Source: a virus
DNA: 27,243 nt
Virus record (IMG/VR): IMGVR_UViG_3300017759_000054
Location: 1-27,243 of that record
Strand: one strand, 5' to 3'
Shown here: one piece after another, positions 1 through 8,569 of the stretch
Position numbering within the stretch: position 1 is the first letter of the stretch
Layout: each line of letters opens with the position of its first letter
Position numbers and translations under genes: made by a program
Notes under the pieces: model-generated
Database searches by the model: none
What the model saw: the letters and a program-made list of their open reading frames with translations, nothing else
What the model was told of the DNA's origin: nothing

Positions 1-200
1 CTATCTATATCTGCTTGAGTAATTTTATATTTTAAATATGTTGATTCTACACCATCAAAGTGTCGTTCATGAAAATACTGTAGTGCATCATCAACTAAGT
101 CATCAACTTGCTCATCAGCGACGTTAATTTCTAAGACAGGAGCACCCAACTGTCTTTTACAATAGTTTATGAGGTCTGTCCTACTTGCAGGTTGTGCCAT
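1..200 (-). CDS. Virion structural protein, possible neck protein (partial, N-terminal 66 residues)
   Basis: Seen: an ATG at 200 opens a frame that runs off the left edge. It begins MAQPASRTDLINYCKRQLG and continues with APVLEINVADEQVDDLVDDA and LQYFHERHFDG. The acidic helix followed by a 'YF.E.HFDG' patch is a familiar start for conserved structural proteins of marine T4-like phages. No Shine-Dalgarno is visible, but an ATAAATA late-promoter box lies about 19 bases upstream (220-226), as it does before gp8 and gp25. Inference: in T4 the wedge genes are followed by fibre and neck genes (wac, 13, 14, 15), so this position fits a gp13/gp14-like neck component. The evidence for that role is positional. 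Only the N-terminus is visible, so domain content and length are unknown. Confidence 0.6.
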   Translation of the reverse strand, partial: MAQPASRTDLINYCKRQLGAPVLEINVADEQVDDLVDDALQYFHERHFDGVESTYLKYKITQADID

Positions 201-219
201 CTATTCACTACTTTTTAAT

Positions 220-226
220 TATTTAT
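220..226 (-). promoter_or_regulatory. T4-like late promoter box (CATAAATAA on the minus strand)
   Basis: The minus strand reads CATAAATAA here, matching the NATAAATA late-promoter consensus known for T4-like cyanophages. It overlaps the stop codon of the 128-residue gene and lies about 19 bases before the ATG at 200. Boxes at nearly the same distance precede gp8 and gp25. It would be read by host RNA polymerase carrying the phage late sigma (gp55-like). Confidence 0.6.
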
Positions 227-609
227 GGGGCAGAGGAAATACCCTGATAAACATATACATTTCCATTTACGATATTATAGTAAGTTGCTCCAGAACTTAC
301 GAGCACATCATACATATATCTTCCCTCAGCGAGGTTCCTTGTATCTGTGGACCCCATAGAAACTTCCATAACACCACCTAAGGCACTAGTGATTCCAACT
401 GTAAGAGTTGCAGCAGGTACAGTCGTAGACCCTATAGAAGTGCTCTTTCTTATTTGAGCAGACCCAGAATATCCACTTAAGTTAAATGCTGAATTTGCTG
501 TATTTAATACATTAAATTTTGCTTTAAAGTCTCCGCCAGTGTAGATACTCAAATTAGCACCATAAGGAATTCCAGAATCTGGATCAAAAGTAATGTTATT
601 ACTAGCCAT
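223..609 (-). CDS. Small beta-rich virion protein (128 aa)
   Basis: Seen: 128 residues, almost no Cys or Lys, rich in Ser, Thr, Gly and Val, with short alternating strands. Landmarks are GGDFKAKFNVLN near residue 25, NLSGYSGSAQIRKS near 43, a central 'AATLTVGITSALGGVMEVSM' strand pair, and NLAEGRYMYDVLV near 92. The layout '...L-x-GYxxxAQhRK...h-x-L...L-x-x-GxYxYDV' recurs in small Ig-like or beta-sandwich proteins of phage tails and baseplates; that comparison is from memory. Its ATG at 609 lies inside the end of the preceding 59-residue gene (8-base overlap), so the two are probably translationally coupled. It lies between the DUF4815 baseplate-type gene and a probable neck gene, which supports a minor structural role. 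The exact function is unknown. Confidence 0.7.
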   Translation of the reverse strand: MASNNITFDPDSGIPYGANLSIYTGGDFKAKFNVLNTANSAFNLSGYSGSAQIRKSTSIGSTTVPAATLTVGITSALGGVMEVSMGSTDTRNLAEGRYMYDVLVSSGATYYNIVNGNVYVYQGISSAP

Positions 610-781
610 TAGGGATACCTATTACCGACATTGTTTCTTGTTGTTTATAATATAATTTTGCAAAAGATTTTGCAATATTTCTAAGTTCTTCACGATCATC
701 ACAACTATCTATCTGTGATGCTAATTTAGTGTAAGCAAATTGTTTTGACAGATTGCTTAGTTCAATGCTATCTGGATCCAT
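602..781 (-). CDS. Conserved small phage protein (59 aa)
   Basis: Seen: ATG at 781 to TAG at 602-604. The protein begins MDPDSIELSNLSKQFAYTKL and continues ASQIDSCDDREELRNIAKSF and AKLYYKQQETMSVIGIPNG. The start is well supported: AAGGAG at 794-789 stands 7 bases before the ATG. It overlaps the upstream 75-residue gene by 14 bases and the downstream 128-residue gene by 8 bases, typical of a coupled late operon. The product looks wholly alpha-helical, with an acidic first half and a 'LYYKQQE' patch. I recall very similar short proteins at this place in marine T4-like phages, always of unknown function. No catalytic motif or membrane segment is seen. It could be a chaperone or minor assembly factor, but that is speculation. 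Confidence 0.75.
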   Translation of the reverse strand: MDPDSIELSNLSKQFAYTKLASQIDSCDDREELRNIAKSFAKLYYKQQETMSVIGIPNG

Positions 782-995
782 GTAATAACTCCTTTAGTAA
801 TGATTTGATTTCGTCAATGTCACCTTTCATGTTAGCAAGTTCATCTTCAATGTTCTGTACTTTTTGAGTCTTTTCGCTTTTCACTTCACGTCTCGCAAGA
901 TATTGATTATATTCAGTTTTATTTACATTAATGATAGATCCATTATTAGGGTCTCTCGCTAAATCGGAGTGACCCTCAACTGTATACTTTTCCAT
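768..995 (-). CDS. Conserved small coiled-coil phage protein (75 aa)
   Basis: Seen: the N-terminal half (MEKYTVEGHSDLARDPNNGS, then IINVNKTEYNQYLARRE) is a short conserved head. Residues about 38-72 form a heptad-patterned, highly charged helix (VQNIEDELANMKGDIDEIKS, then LLKELL), a likely parallel coiled coil. The start codon shares one base with the TAA stop of the 2,522-residue gene (TAATG at 997-993), so translation is probably coupled by re-initiation. The gene also overlaps the following 59-residue gene. Small proteins of this design beside structural genes are common in marine T4-like phages. A role in trimerisation or in assembly of the neighbouring baseplate-type protein is possible but unproven. 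Confidence 0.75.
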   Translation of the reverse strand: MEKYTVEGHSDLARDPNNGSIINVNKTEYNQYLARREVKSEKTQKVQNIEDELANMKGDIDEIKSLLKELLHGSR

Positions 996-3900
996 TATGC
1001 AAGTGCAATAACTCTGAGATCCTTAACTCTAGGAACATATACCTGACTTGTAGATGTAAGGAGAAGTTTAATTCTATACGATCTAAATGCAGGTAATTGA
1101 TCGATAGTAAATGTCATTTCTTTATAATCAAGATTTAAACTATCAAAATTATAGTTATTAGATTTGATCATTTTAGTATCTGATTGACCATCACTCAAAC
1201 TTGAATCAATTACTTGACCTCTAGTGTTTAAATTATCATAACCAGGGAACAGTTGGAAGATAGGATCAAATCCTTGCTTATCACTGATAGCGTATAATGC
1301 TCTAATATCGGATAGTGCATTAACATGAGCAGAAACAAGAATCTTAAGTGAAGACGCAGGATTCTCCAATACAACTTCTTTAGAAATGTATTGACATGCT
1401 GTAGGATCTTCTCTAAGAGTATTTACTCTTGAATCAGTTGCATAGTTAGTAATTGCACTATTAACTCTATTTGATGTTGTAATAACAGAAACTCTTTGTG
1501 CGTCAATCACTGGACTTACTCTTGTATCAACTGTTCCAAGGAACATTCTCATATTCAAGGATTTATTTCCAGGAATATTGTCAAGTTTTGCAGTCTCATT
1601 AACCTTAGACGAAATCATTCTTGGAGATTCAAAATAATTAGGTGTATTAATATTGAGGTCAGTAAATCCTTCATCAATAAATGGAATTTCATTTCCATTT
1701 ATACTTTGACTTGATATTGTTCTTACCTCAGCATTAAGTGAGGTGCCACGCACTGTTACATTTTGAATGATTGGTGTAAGAATTTCAAATGGCATATTTT
1801 GAGATGCTCTAATGTCATATCCACCAGCAGTTTTTGTTTTATTCATAAACAACTTAGGAAGACCGACATCATTACTTCTGTCATCTGCACTTGTACCAGT
1901 TCCTGTATTAAAGGTTTCTGACATATCAAGTTTTACATTATATGAATCAAACGTAATTGGATTATCCACTGTCACATCGTTTAAGTTATGAGTTTTGTTG
2001 ACTCTATGTAAATTAACTCCACCTAGTTCATATTTAAATACAGGTGTTCCAACTGGATAGTTAGATTGATTATTTCCTCTAGTAATAGTTCCACCAATAA
2101 CATTTCCAGTTACATTGGTGTATTCAATAATCTCATTACCAATCTTTAAGAATCCAACATTTGTTGTTCCAACACCAACATTTTCAAAAGTTCCAAAATT
2201 AGTTCCAGCATTAACAGAAATTTCACCAGTAGAACCAATAGAAAATTCTGCAGAAAGTTTTGTTGGTTTAATATCAGGTTGAACATCACTAATAGCAACT
2301 CTATTATCAGTGAAATACATACCATGATTTTTATGATTTACCTTAATATGCAAACCATCGGCATCAGTGATAATATTAGAAATTGTATTTCCAACACCCA
2401 CAGCATCTTTAAAGTTAAACTGAGTGGTAACCCCTGCGCTATTTACATACATTAAGGTGTTGCCAATGCCTGTTACAAACTCACCCTGAACATTTTCAAA
2501 GACAAGTTCACTTGTCATTCCAATTCCAGTAATTGTTAGTCTTGAATTTCTACCAACGGTTGCAATACCAATCGTAGAAATACCAACTACGTCACCTACT
2601 TGATAACCAGAACCACCGTTTGTAATTGTTGCAACTCCAATTGCTCCAGCATTTACAAACACATCTGCTACTGCGCCTCTTCCATTACCACTTAAAGTAA
2701 CTAAATTAACACTATTAAAGGATCTAGATCCTGTAGAAGGAGTGTATCCAATTCCAGGATTAGAGACTGTAATTGTAGTTGCTTTTGCCGCAACCCCAAC
2801 CAAATCACCACTTGCCTGAGTTCCTAACTGGAAGAACGTATTACCAACTTCATATCCAGTATCACCTGTTGTAGTTCCAAGTCCAACTCTAATTTTTTTA
2901 GAGTTCAGAACAAGTGAATCTGGCATCAGTCTTGGAATCATTCCATTGCCTTTAGTCAGTTCAGGACTATAGAATTCAACAGAACCACTCTCGATAAAGT
3001 CTGCTCTATAAAGAGTAAACTTAAGATCTTCCCACTGACTTGGTTCCCACGTTGATGCGTTTTGAGATTTAAATAGAGATCCAAGATATGGTTGGTTTGA
3101 AATAAACGTATCGGAAAGAAGATCGTTTTCACCAATACGAGAGATGTATACACTATATTTTGTAGAGTTAGATGCAAGACATATGGCGTATTCAGTATTT
3201 CCACCTTCAAGATACACAGGTGCTTTAAATTCAACTGTAGTTGCTACAGAACCATCAGCAGAAGTTGTTATATCTTCAGGACCAATAACAATCTCGGAGA
3301 AAGGAATAATCTTTTGAGTTGGAAGACCATTTTCCATTGTTCTTAACTGGAAGACAACAGGAATATTCATGTCATCTTTAGTTGCAAAGAAGATATCACA
3401 TTTAGTTAAGAAAATACCTGTATCATCTTCCACAAGGAAGGATTGTGCTAAAGGATCATACCATCCAATAATTTCCTCTCTTACTGAACCACTAACATTT
3501 CTTGAACCAACAACTTGTGTGCCTAGATCGCGATTAACATTTCTTTCTTGAAACTGTTGTCTACGCTCAACTCTTGCATTTCTAATAGAAAGAATATTTT
3601 CTTGAATGGTTTCAAGAGTTCCTGAAGCGGTGTAAGTTTCTTCCGATATCGTATTGCAGAGATCCTGATTATTATCTGGATCATTAATAAGAGTAAAGTT
3701 TTTTGAACCAGTTTCAAATTCAGGGAATGCTGAGGAATTTGGATCTGGAATAAAGAAACTTCCAGTCAAATTAGCAGCAAGGTCAGAGAGTAATCTAACA
3801 TCTTTGATTGTTGCTTGTGCTCCACTTGATCCTCCTGTGAGAACCATTCCTGGTGCTACAAATCCAAAGAACTCACCTTGTGCTTCAGCGGAAAGAGAGA

Positions 3901-6900
3901 AAGTGTCAACATTCAAAATTTCTGATGTAGATGAGTATGACCCAGAGAGTGGTGTATTATTATATGGATCCTCCGTAAACGTCGCTGTTGGTACATCATA
4001 AGGACCTTCTCTGTGATTTGACTGAGCAACTCTAAATGTAATGTTTGCTGAAGTGTTGCCAGTGTCTTGATCTAAACCGGTTCTGTTTATTCTTCCAGTT
4101 ACAGTCTCACCAACCGTAAATGTTCCAGAAACCATACTAATTTCAAGAAGTTTTGGAACACAGAATCTTGTGACATCCTCTCCATCAAAGAATGCATACA
4201 TTCTAGTGAGAGGTTTCATTCTCTTAGAAACAAATTCAATGTTTCTAGATCTCATGAATGGAACAATATCTCTGCTGACAACTCTATCACCAACAGACTC
4301 TCTATCAAACTGTTCAGTGACTACTGTTCTTGTACCAGATCTGGACATAACACCAGTCTCAACTGTAGTTTGAAGTGCATCTTCAACAACTCTAGTGTCT
4401 GTTCTTCTGATTCGACGTGCAGGGTTACCAAAACCACCACTAAAGTTGTTAATCCAACCACCCATACCAAAAGTAGAACTGGAATTTGTTTCTCTTCTAC
4501 GTGTAGTGTTTGTTACTGTGGTTCCTGTCCAGTTAGTTTCCCAGGCGTTCCAAACCATGGGTGCCATTCCTGTTTGGCGATCAACATTTTCTGTTCTTGC
4601 AAGCAACTCAAGAGTTGATGCAAAATCACCTTCAACATCGATGATCTTTGCCTTCATTCTTGCGGTGTCAACCCATGTATCAGATGCTGGTGTGAGTTCC
4701 ATAGAACCTTTCCAGAAACTAATTAAGAAAGGTGTGACACTTTCAGTTCTTGTAGCAAATGATTGCTTTAACCACTCAACTTCAGCATAGTCAAGAGTGA
4801 TGACATCACTTTGTTTTCTAACATTATTTCCTTCGATGGGAGCAAAATTAAGATCTGCAGTTGTGTCATTATTAACAACAGGACCTTGAATTAAGTCAAC
4901 AGAGTTGGTGTAATGAGTTGGTCTAAACTCTTTTTTCTCAGCATCAATACTGTTCTTGATCTGAAGTCCTTCTTCTTGTGGTTTGAATGAAGTAAAATTA
5001 TCAACAAAGAAACCAGACTTAAATCTATTTAAACCATCTGCATCGGGAACAAACAAATTAGCAGTATTGGTCTCAAGCATCGAAAGAGACGTGTAATATT
5101 CAAGATTTTTGATTCTATCTTCAAGTTTGTAGATATCCTGCATACGATATCTCTTATGAGTATTAAACTTCAACGAAGCTTGTACTGTGTCATAAAGATA
5201 TGGTGGTAAAGTGACGCTGCAAATTTCAATCGCATCATCAACTACAAGAGGTGGTTCTGGTCTATCTGAGGGAATACCATACTTGACTTGGAACTTACCA
5301 TCTCTTGTCAGAAAAATTCTATCAATTCTTCCCTGATAATAAGAGAAATCAATGAATAGTGATTCATCTGATGCTAAAATATTTTTAGCTGAGTCTCCAG
5401 ATCCAGTAAATATTCTTCCTAAGAATTCAAGAGGAGATCTATCTCCTTCAGAAACACTTGCTATTGAACTTACTCTTGGTCTAATATCAATAATATCAGA
5501 GTTACCAGAACTTCCAACTATACCAATTTCACTTGAGTAATCAAAGTTATCATATGATCCAACTGTGGTGATATCACCATCGTCAGTGCTTTCATATGAT
5601 GCGCTCTTATAGTATACTCTTAACTTTCTAGTAGGTTCTGATGAATCCGATTTTCTCTTAATTGACCCATAATCATAGAATGTTTGTTCTTGACCATTGT
5701 TAAAGATAAAGTTAGTAGATACATCAAAACTTGATGCATCTGCTGCATTTACAACTGCATTTACATTTGTTTCAGATGAAATAATAGTTTCACCCTCTCT
5801 AAACAAAATATCATTTTTGTAAAGAATAGCGATTTTTGAATCTGCAATAGAGGTTTTTTCAGAAATAATTGCAACAGCACCAGAATCTTGTCCTACAATA
5901 GATTCTCCAATAGTAAACTCTTCAATAGTGGCTGAAGCACTTGTGATTGATTGTAAAGTAAGTGTAGGTGAAGAAGGAGTGGATGTGTCAGCAGATTCAA
6001 AGATACCGTGAATCTCAATTACATCAGGAGCATTAAGTGAAATTGTTTCATCCTGAACTCTTGTTCCAAAAGGATAGTTTCCGTATGTAAGACCATCGTT
6101 CAATGTTGTGGTTCCAATACCAGAACCAACATTTTTGGATTTATCAACAATAATTGATTGAACTCTGTTTCTTACCTTTACTTTCGCTTTTGGTTTTCTC
6201 TTTCTAATAGTCGCAATCAGAGTAGATCCAGTATCGTTAGATCCAAGACCATTTATCTGAAGAGTACTTTTTCCTCCAGGTGAAGTAATAGTGAATTTAT
6301 CCGCAGTTAATTCTTCAGTGGTTCCATCTTCTCTAATAAGAGAATATCTAGTAGGAGTAAATGGTAAAAATACTTCATTATCTTCAGCAGTAATTGTGCT
6401 GGATAATTTATTACTTGCAATATTTACACTAAATATTTTTCTAACAGTTAGAATAGCATCAGTGAGATTTACACTATCAATGTTTTCTTTTGGAAGTTTA
6501 GTAAATAATGAATTATCAGTTGACGGATCAAGCGGTGTGGTTAATACTTTAAAATCAGATACACTGGTAATTGCAGTTGGCAATTTGCCGCCAACAATTC
6601 CAGTAACAGTGGTGACACCTACAAATTCGACATGAGAGGAACCGACGCTTACAATTCTTCCTGCGATAGGATCATTATCATCACCTACAACTGATGCAAG
6701 ATCACTATATTGAATTAAACTGTTTGTTTTAATTGTTGTTCCTGGAAACAAAGGATTAGTGCTAGTTACTGTACTAATTCCACCTTGGTCTCTTGGAGTA
6801 ATTCTTGCAACACCAACATTAAGAGCAACTGACTGAACGGTATCAGCACTAAATGTGTGAATTCCAGTTGTACCATCTGTGGTTCCAAAAACAGACTTTA

Positions 6901-8563
6901 CATCACCGATACCATGAGAGGTGGCAGCAATAGCAATTCTACCATTTAGTATACCATCAAAGAAAAGTGGTTCATTATCAACAAACTCGCCCTGAGTTTC
7001 GTACAAGGTAACTGTTTTACTATTAGAAACTGCTGATCTAATAAACGCAGTTGCACCACTTCTTTGTCCCTTAACGAATGTAGGGACGGAGAGACTGGTC
7101 GCTTGATTTAATGTCAGTGTAGTAAATGATTGAACATCATATAGAGATAGACCCCACTGATTTAAATCAGCATTTGCAATATCATATGCGCCAGATTCAA
7201 TTCTAAAATCGTAAACTCTTGCTAAACCAATCTCATTACCAGGAGCAGTTTCTGCACTTGTTCCTACTCGTTGATCTCTGAGACTCAGAACGTAGGTGCT
7301 ACCAATACCAACAGAAGGTGTTCTATGAACATTATCAAGTTTTAGAGTTGGTCCAGTATTATAAATTACAGACTGATCTTCAATTGTCTTGGTGGTTCTT
7401 GGTTTATCGACATCAAGATAAGTTGCATCTAAAGTTTCAATGTCATATCCTCTTACAAATGCTCTACCAGCAGAGACTCTATACAATGCAAGATCGTCAG
7501 AAGGTGCAGAACCACCATACGTAAATTGACCTGCATTATATACGCCACCATTTCCTCTATTATTATTCAGAGACTCCTTCATAGTAATATCAAAAGGAGT
7601 TACATAATAATCACCAGATTCAGCAAATGTCCTTCTCGCTAGAACATCAGTAATATCATTATAACCAACACCATTACCAAGACCTGTTTTTTTAGTTTTT
7701 GTTCGTAAAACTCCGTTTACTACAACTCCTAATTCAACAAAAGATCCATCATCTAAATCGTCAAGAGACTTCTTAATAAGAGAGGTGCTAATTTTAAGTC
7801 TATCTGCACCGGGTGCAGCATAGTTATTAAATCCTTGAGAATTATCGTTGAGAGTTTCGTCTAAATCTGCAGTAATTATTTCTTCATTTACAAAAAGACC
7901 AATTCTATAACTTGGAGTTGTTCCATATTGATCAAGGATTAAAGTTTCTTTGTCAACATTTACAAAATTTCCTCTTATAAAGTAAACTCCATTTTGAATT
8001 TGAAATGAAGAACCAGTCTGTCCAGCATCATTTGATATGGTAGAACCAAATGGAGCTCCAGCACTAATTGTACTGTTTCCTAAAAGACCTGAGGAAATTA
8101 CTTCGCTACAAGCAAGTTCTTCAGCATCACTAAACACTTCAGTTGAATTGTTTGCTGTGCTTGAGTTTAAATAGTTAATATAGAGAGTGAGGTTTCCTCT
8201 TTCAGAGTCTTCAGGAAGAAGAACCGAATCAACATATGCCGTTACACCGGAAGTCAAACCCGTAATTTGAGTTCCTTCTAACTGTTCAGCATATGCAGAG
8301 ACTGGAACTCCTTGAAATGTGTTCACTAATTGAACACAGTTGTGAATTCTATTATACCCAGTATTTCCCGGTATAACTTTTTCACCTTCTTTAAAGAAGT
8401 GCTGACCAAATCTTTCGATTTGATTCTGCAGAATCGATTGGAGAGATGTTAATTCCCTAGCCTGGACAGCATATCCAGGTTTAAACAGCACCTTATGGTA
8501 ATCATTAGATGGATCAAAGTCATCAAAATATGGTGCTACGTTGAGGTTCGTCTGCTGTGGCAT
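995..8563 (-). CDS. Large virion structural protein with N-terminal DUF4815 domain (2,522 aa)
   Basis: Seen: the N-terminus (MPQQTNLNVAPYFDDFDPSN, then DYHKVLFKPGYAVQARELTS) is a strong match in memory to DUF4815, which starts large structural proteins of T4-like cyanophages. Later landmarks: an Arg/Ser/Gly-rich low-complexity stretch near residues 1350-1385 (TRRRETNSSSTFGMGGW); 'WYDPLAQSFLVEDD' near 1700, where a beta-rich conserved segment starts; two GxGY repeats near 1935 and 1982; an 'LKIGNEIIEY...ITRGN' module near 2140; and a conserved C-terminus with 'FQLFPGYDNL'. It starts 6 bases after the gp8 stop, with only a weak AAAGAA before the ATG. In T4 this slot holds gp9-gp12, and no separate homologue of those is seen here. 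I infer a baseplate-periphery or fibre-connector role. No enzymatic motif is apparent. Confidence 0.88.
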   Translation of the reverse strand: MPQQTNLNVAPYFDDFDPSNDYHKVLFKPGYAVQARELTSLQSILQNQIERFGQHFFKEGEKVIPGNTGYNRIHNCVQLVNTFQGVPVSAYAEQLEGTQITGLTSGVTAYVDSVLLPEDSERGNLTLYINYLNSSTANNSTEVFSDAEELACSEVISSGLLGNSTISAGAPFGSTISNDAGQTGSSFQIQNGVYFIRGNFVNVDKETLILDQYGTTPSYRIGLFVNEEIITADLDETLNDNSQGFNNYAAPGADRLKISTSLIKKSLDDLDDGSFVELGVVVNGVLRTKTKKTGLGNGVGYNDITDVLARRTFAESGDYYVTPFDITMKESLNNNRGNGGVYNAGQFTYGGSAPSDDLALYRVSAGRAFVRGYDIETLDATYLDVDKPRTTKTIEDQSVIYNTGPTLKLDNVHRTPSVGIGSTYVLSLRDQRVGTSAETAPGNEIGLARVYDFRIESGAYDIANADLNQWGLSLYDVQSFTTLTLNQATSLSVPTFVKGQRSGATAFIRSAVSNSKTVTLYETQGEFVDNEPLFFDGILNGRIAIAATSHGIGDVKSVFGTTDGTTGIHTFSADTVQSVALNVGVARITPRDQGGISTVTSTNPLFPGTTIKTNSLIQYSDLASVVGDDNDPIAGRIVSVGSSHVEFVGVTTVTGIVGGKLPTAITSVSDFKVLTTPLDPSTDNSLFTKLPKENIDSVNLTDAILTVRKIFSVNIASNKLSSTITAEDNEVFLPFTPTRYSLIREDGTTEELTADKFTITSPGGKSTLQINGLGSNDTGSTLIATIRKRKPKAKVKVRNRVQSIIVDKSKNVGSGIGTTTLNDGLTYGNYPFGTRVQDETISLNAPDVIEIHGIFESADTSTPSSPTLTLQSITSASATIEEFTIGESIVGQDSGAVAIISEKTSIADSKIAILYKNDILFREGETIISSETNVNAVVNAADASSFDVSTNFIFNNGQEQTFYDYGSIKRKSDSSEPTRKLRVYYKSASYESTDDGDITTVGSYDNFDYSSEIGIVGSSGNSDIIDIRPRVSSIASVSEGDRSPLEFLGRIFTGSGDSAKNILASDESLFIDFSYYQGRIDRIFLTRDGKFQVKYGIPSDRPEPPLVVDDAIEICSVTLPPYLYDTVQASLKFNTHKRYRMQDIYKLEDRIKNLEYYTSLSMLETNTANLFVPDADGLNRFKSGFFVDNFTSFKPQEEGLQIKNSIDAEKKEFRPTHYTNSVDLIQGPVVNNDTTADLNFAPIEGNNVRKQSDVITLDYAEVEWLKQSFATRTESVTPFLISFWKGSMELTPASDTWVDTARMKAKIIDVEGDFASTLELLARTENVDRQTGMAPMVWNAWETNWTGTTVTNTTRRRETNSSSTFGMGGWINNFSGGFGNPARRIRRTDTRVVEDALQTTVETGVMSRSGTRTVVTEQFDRESVGDRVVSRDIVPFMRSRNIEFVSKRMKPLTRMYAFFDGEDVTRFCVPKLLEISMVSGTFTVGETVTGRINRTGLDQDTGNTSANITFRVAQSNHREGPYDVPTATFTEDPYNNTPLSGSYSSTSEILNVDTFSLSAEAQGEFFGFVAPGMVLTGGSSGAQATIKDVRLLSDLAANLTGSFFIPDPNSSAFPEFETGSKNFTLINDPDNNQDLCNTISEETYTASGTLETIQENILSIRNARVERRQQFQERNVNRDLGTQVVGSRNVSGSVREEIIGWYDPLAQSFLVEDDTGIFLTKCDIFFATKDDMNIPVVFQLRTMENGLPTQKIIPFSEIVIGPEDITTSADGSVATTVEFKAPVYLEGGNTEYAICLASNSTKYSVYISRIGENDLLSDTFISNQPYLGSLFKSQNASTWEPSQWEDLKFTLYRADFIESGSVEFYSPELTKGNGMIPRLMPDSLVLNSKKIRVGLGTTTGDTGYEVGNTFFQLGTQASGDLVGVAAKATTITVSNPGIGYTPSTGSRSFNSVNLVTLSGNGRGAVADVFVNAGAIGVATITNGGSGYQVGDVVGISTIGIATVGRNSRLTITGIGMTSELVFENVQGEFVTGIGNTLMYVNSAGVTTQFNFKDAVGVGNTISNIITDADGLHIKVNHKNHGMYFTDNRVAISDVQPDIKPTKLSAEFSIGSTGEISVNAGTNFGTFENVGVGTTNVGFLKIGNEIIEYTNVTGNVIGGTITRGNNQSNYPVGTPVFKYELGGVNLHRVNKTHNLNDVTVDNPITFDSYNVKLDMSETFNTGTGTSADDRSNDVGLPKLFMNKTKTAGGYDIRASQNMPFEILTPIIQNVTVRGTSLNAEVRTISSQSINGNEIPFIDEGFTDLNINTPNYFESPRMISSKVNETAKLDNIPGNKSLNMRMFLGTVDTRVSPVIDAQRVSVITTSNRVNSAITNYATDSRVNTLREDPTACQYISKEVVLENPASSLKILVSAHVNALSDIRALYAISDKQGFDPIFQLFPGYDNLNTRGQVIDSSLSDGQSDTKMIKSNNYNFDSLNLDYKEMTFTIDQLPAFRSYRIKLLLTSTSQVYVPRVKDLRVIALA

Positions 8564-8569
8564 AATTCT

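Noticed and set aside
2956-3234. Minus-strand 92-codon frame inside the DUF4815 gene
   Set aside because: Out-of-frame shadow of a conserved segment, with no Shine-Dalgarno.
4370-4790. Plus-strand open frames of 82 and 131 codons
   Set aside because: They lie opposite the conserved DUF4815 gene, read as its antisense shadow, and have no ribosome binding site or recognisable product.
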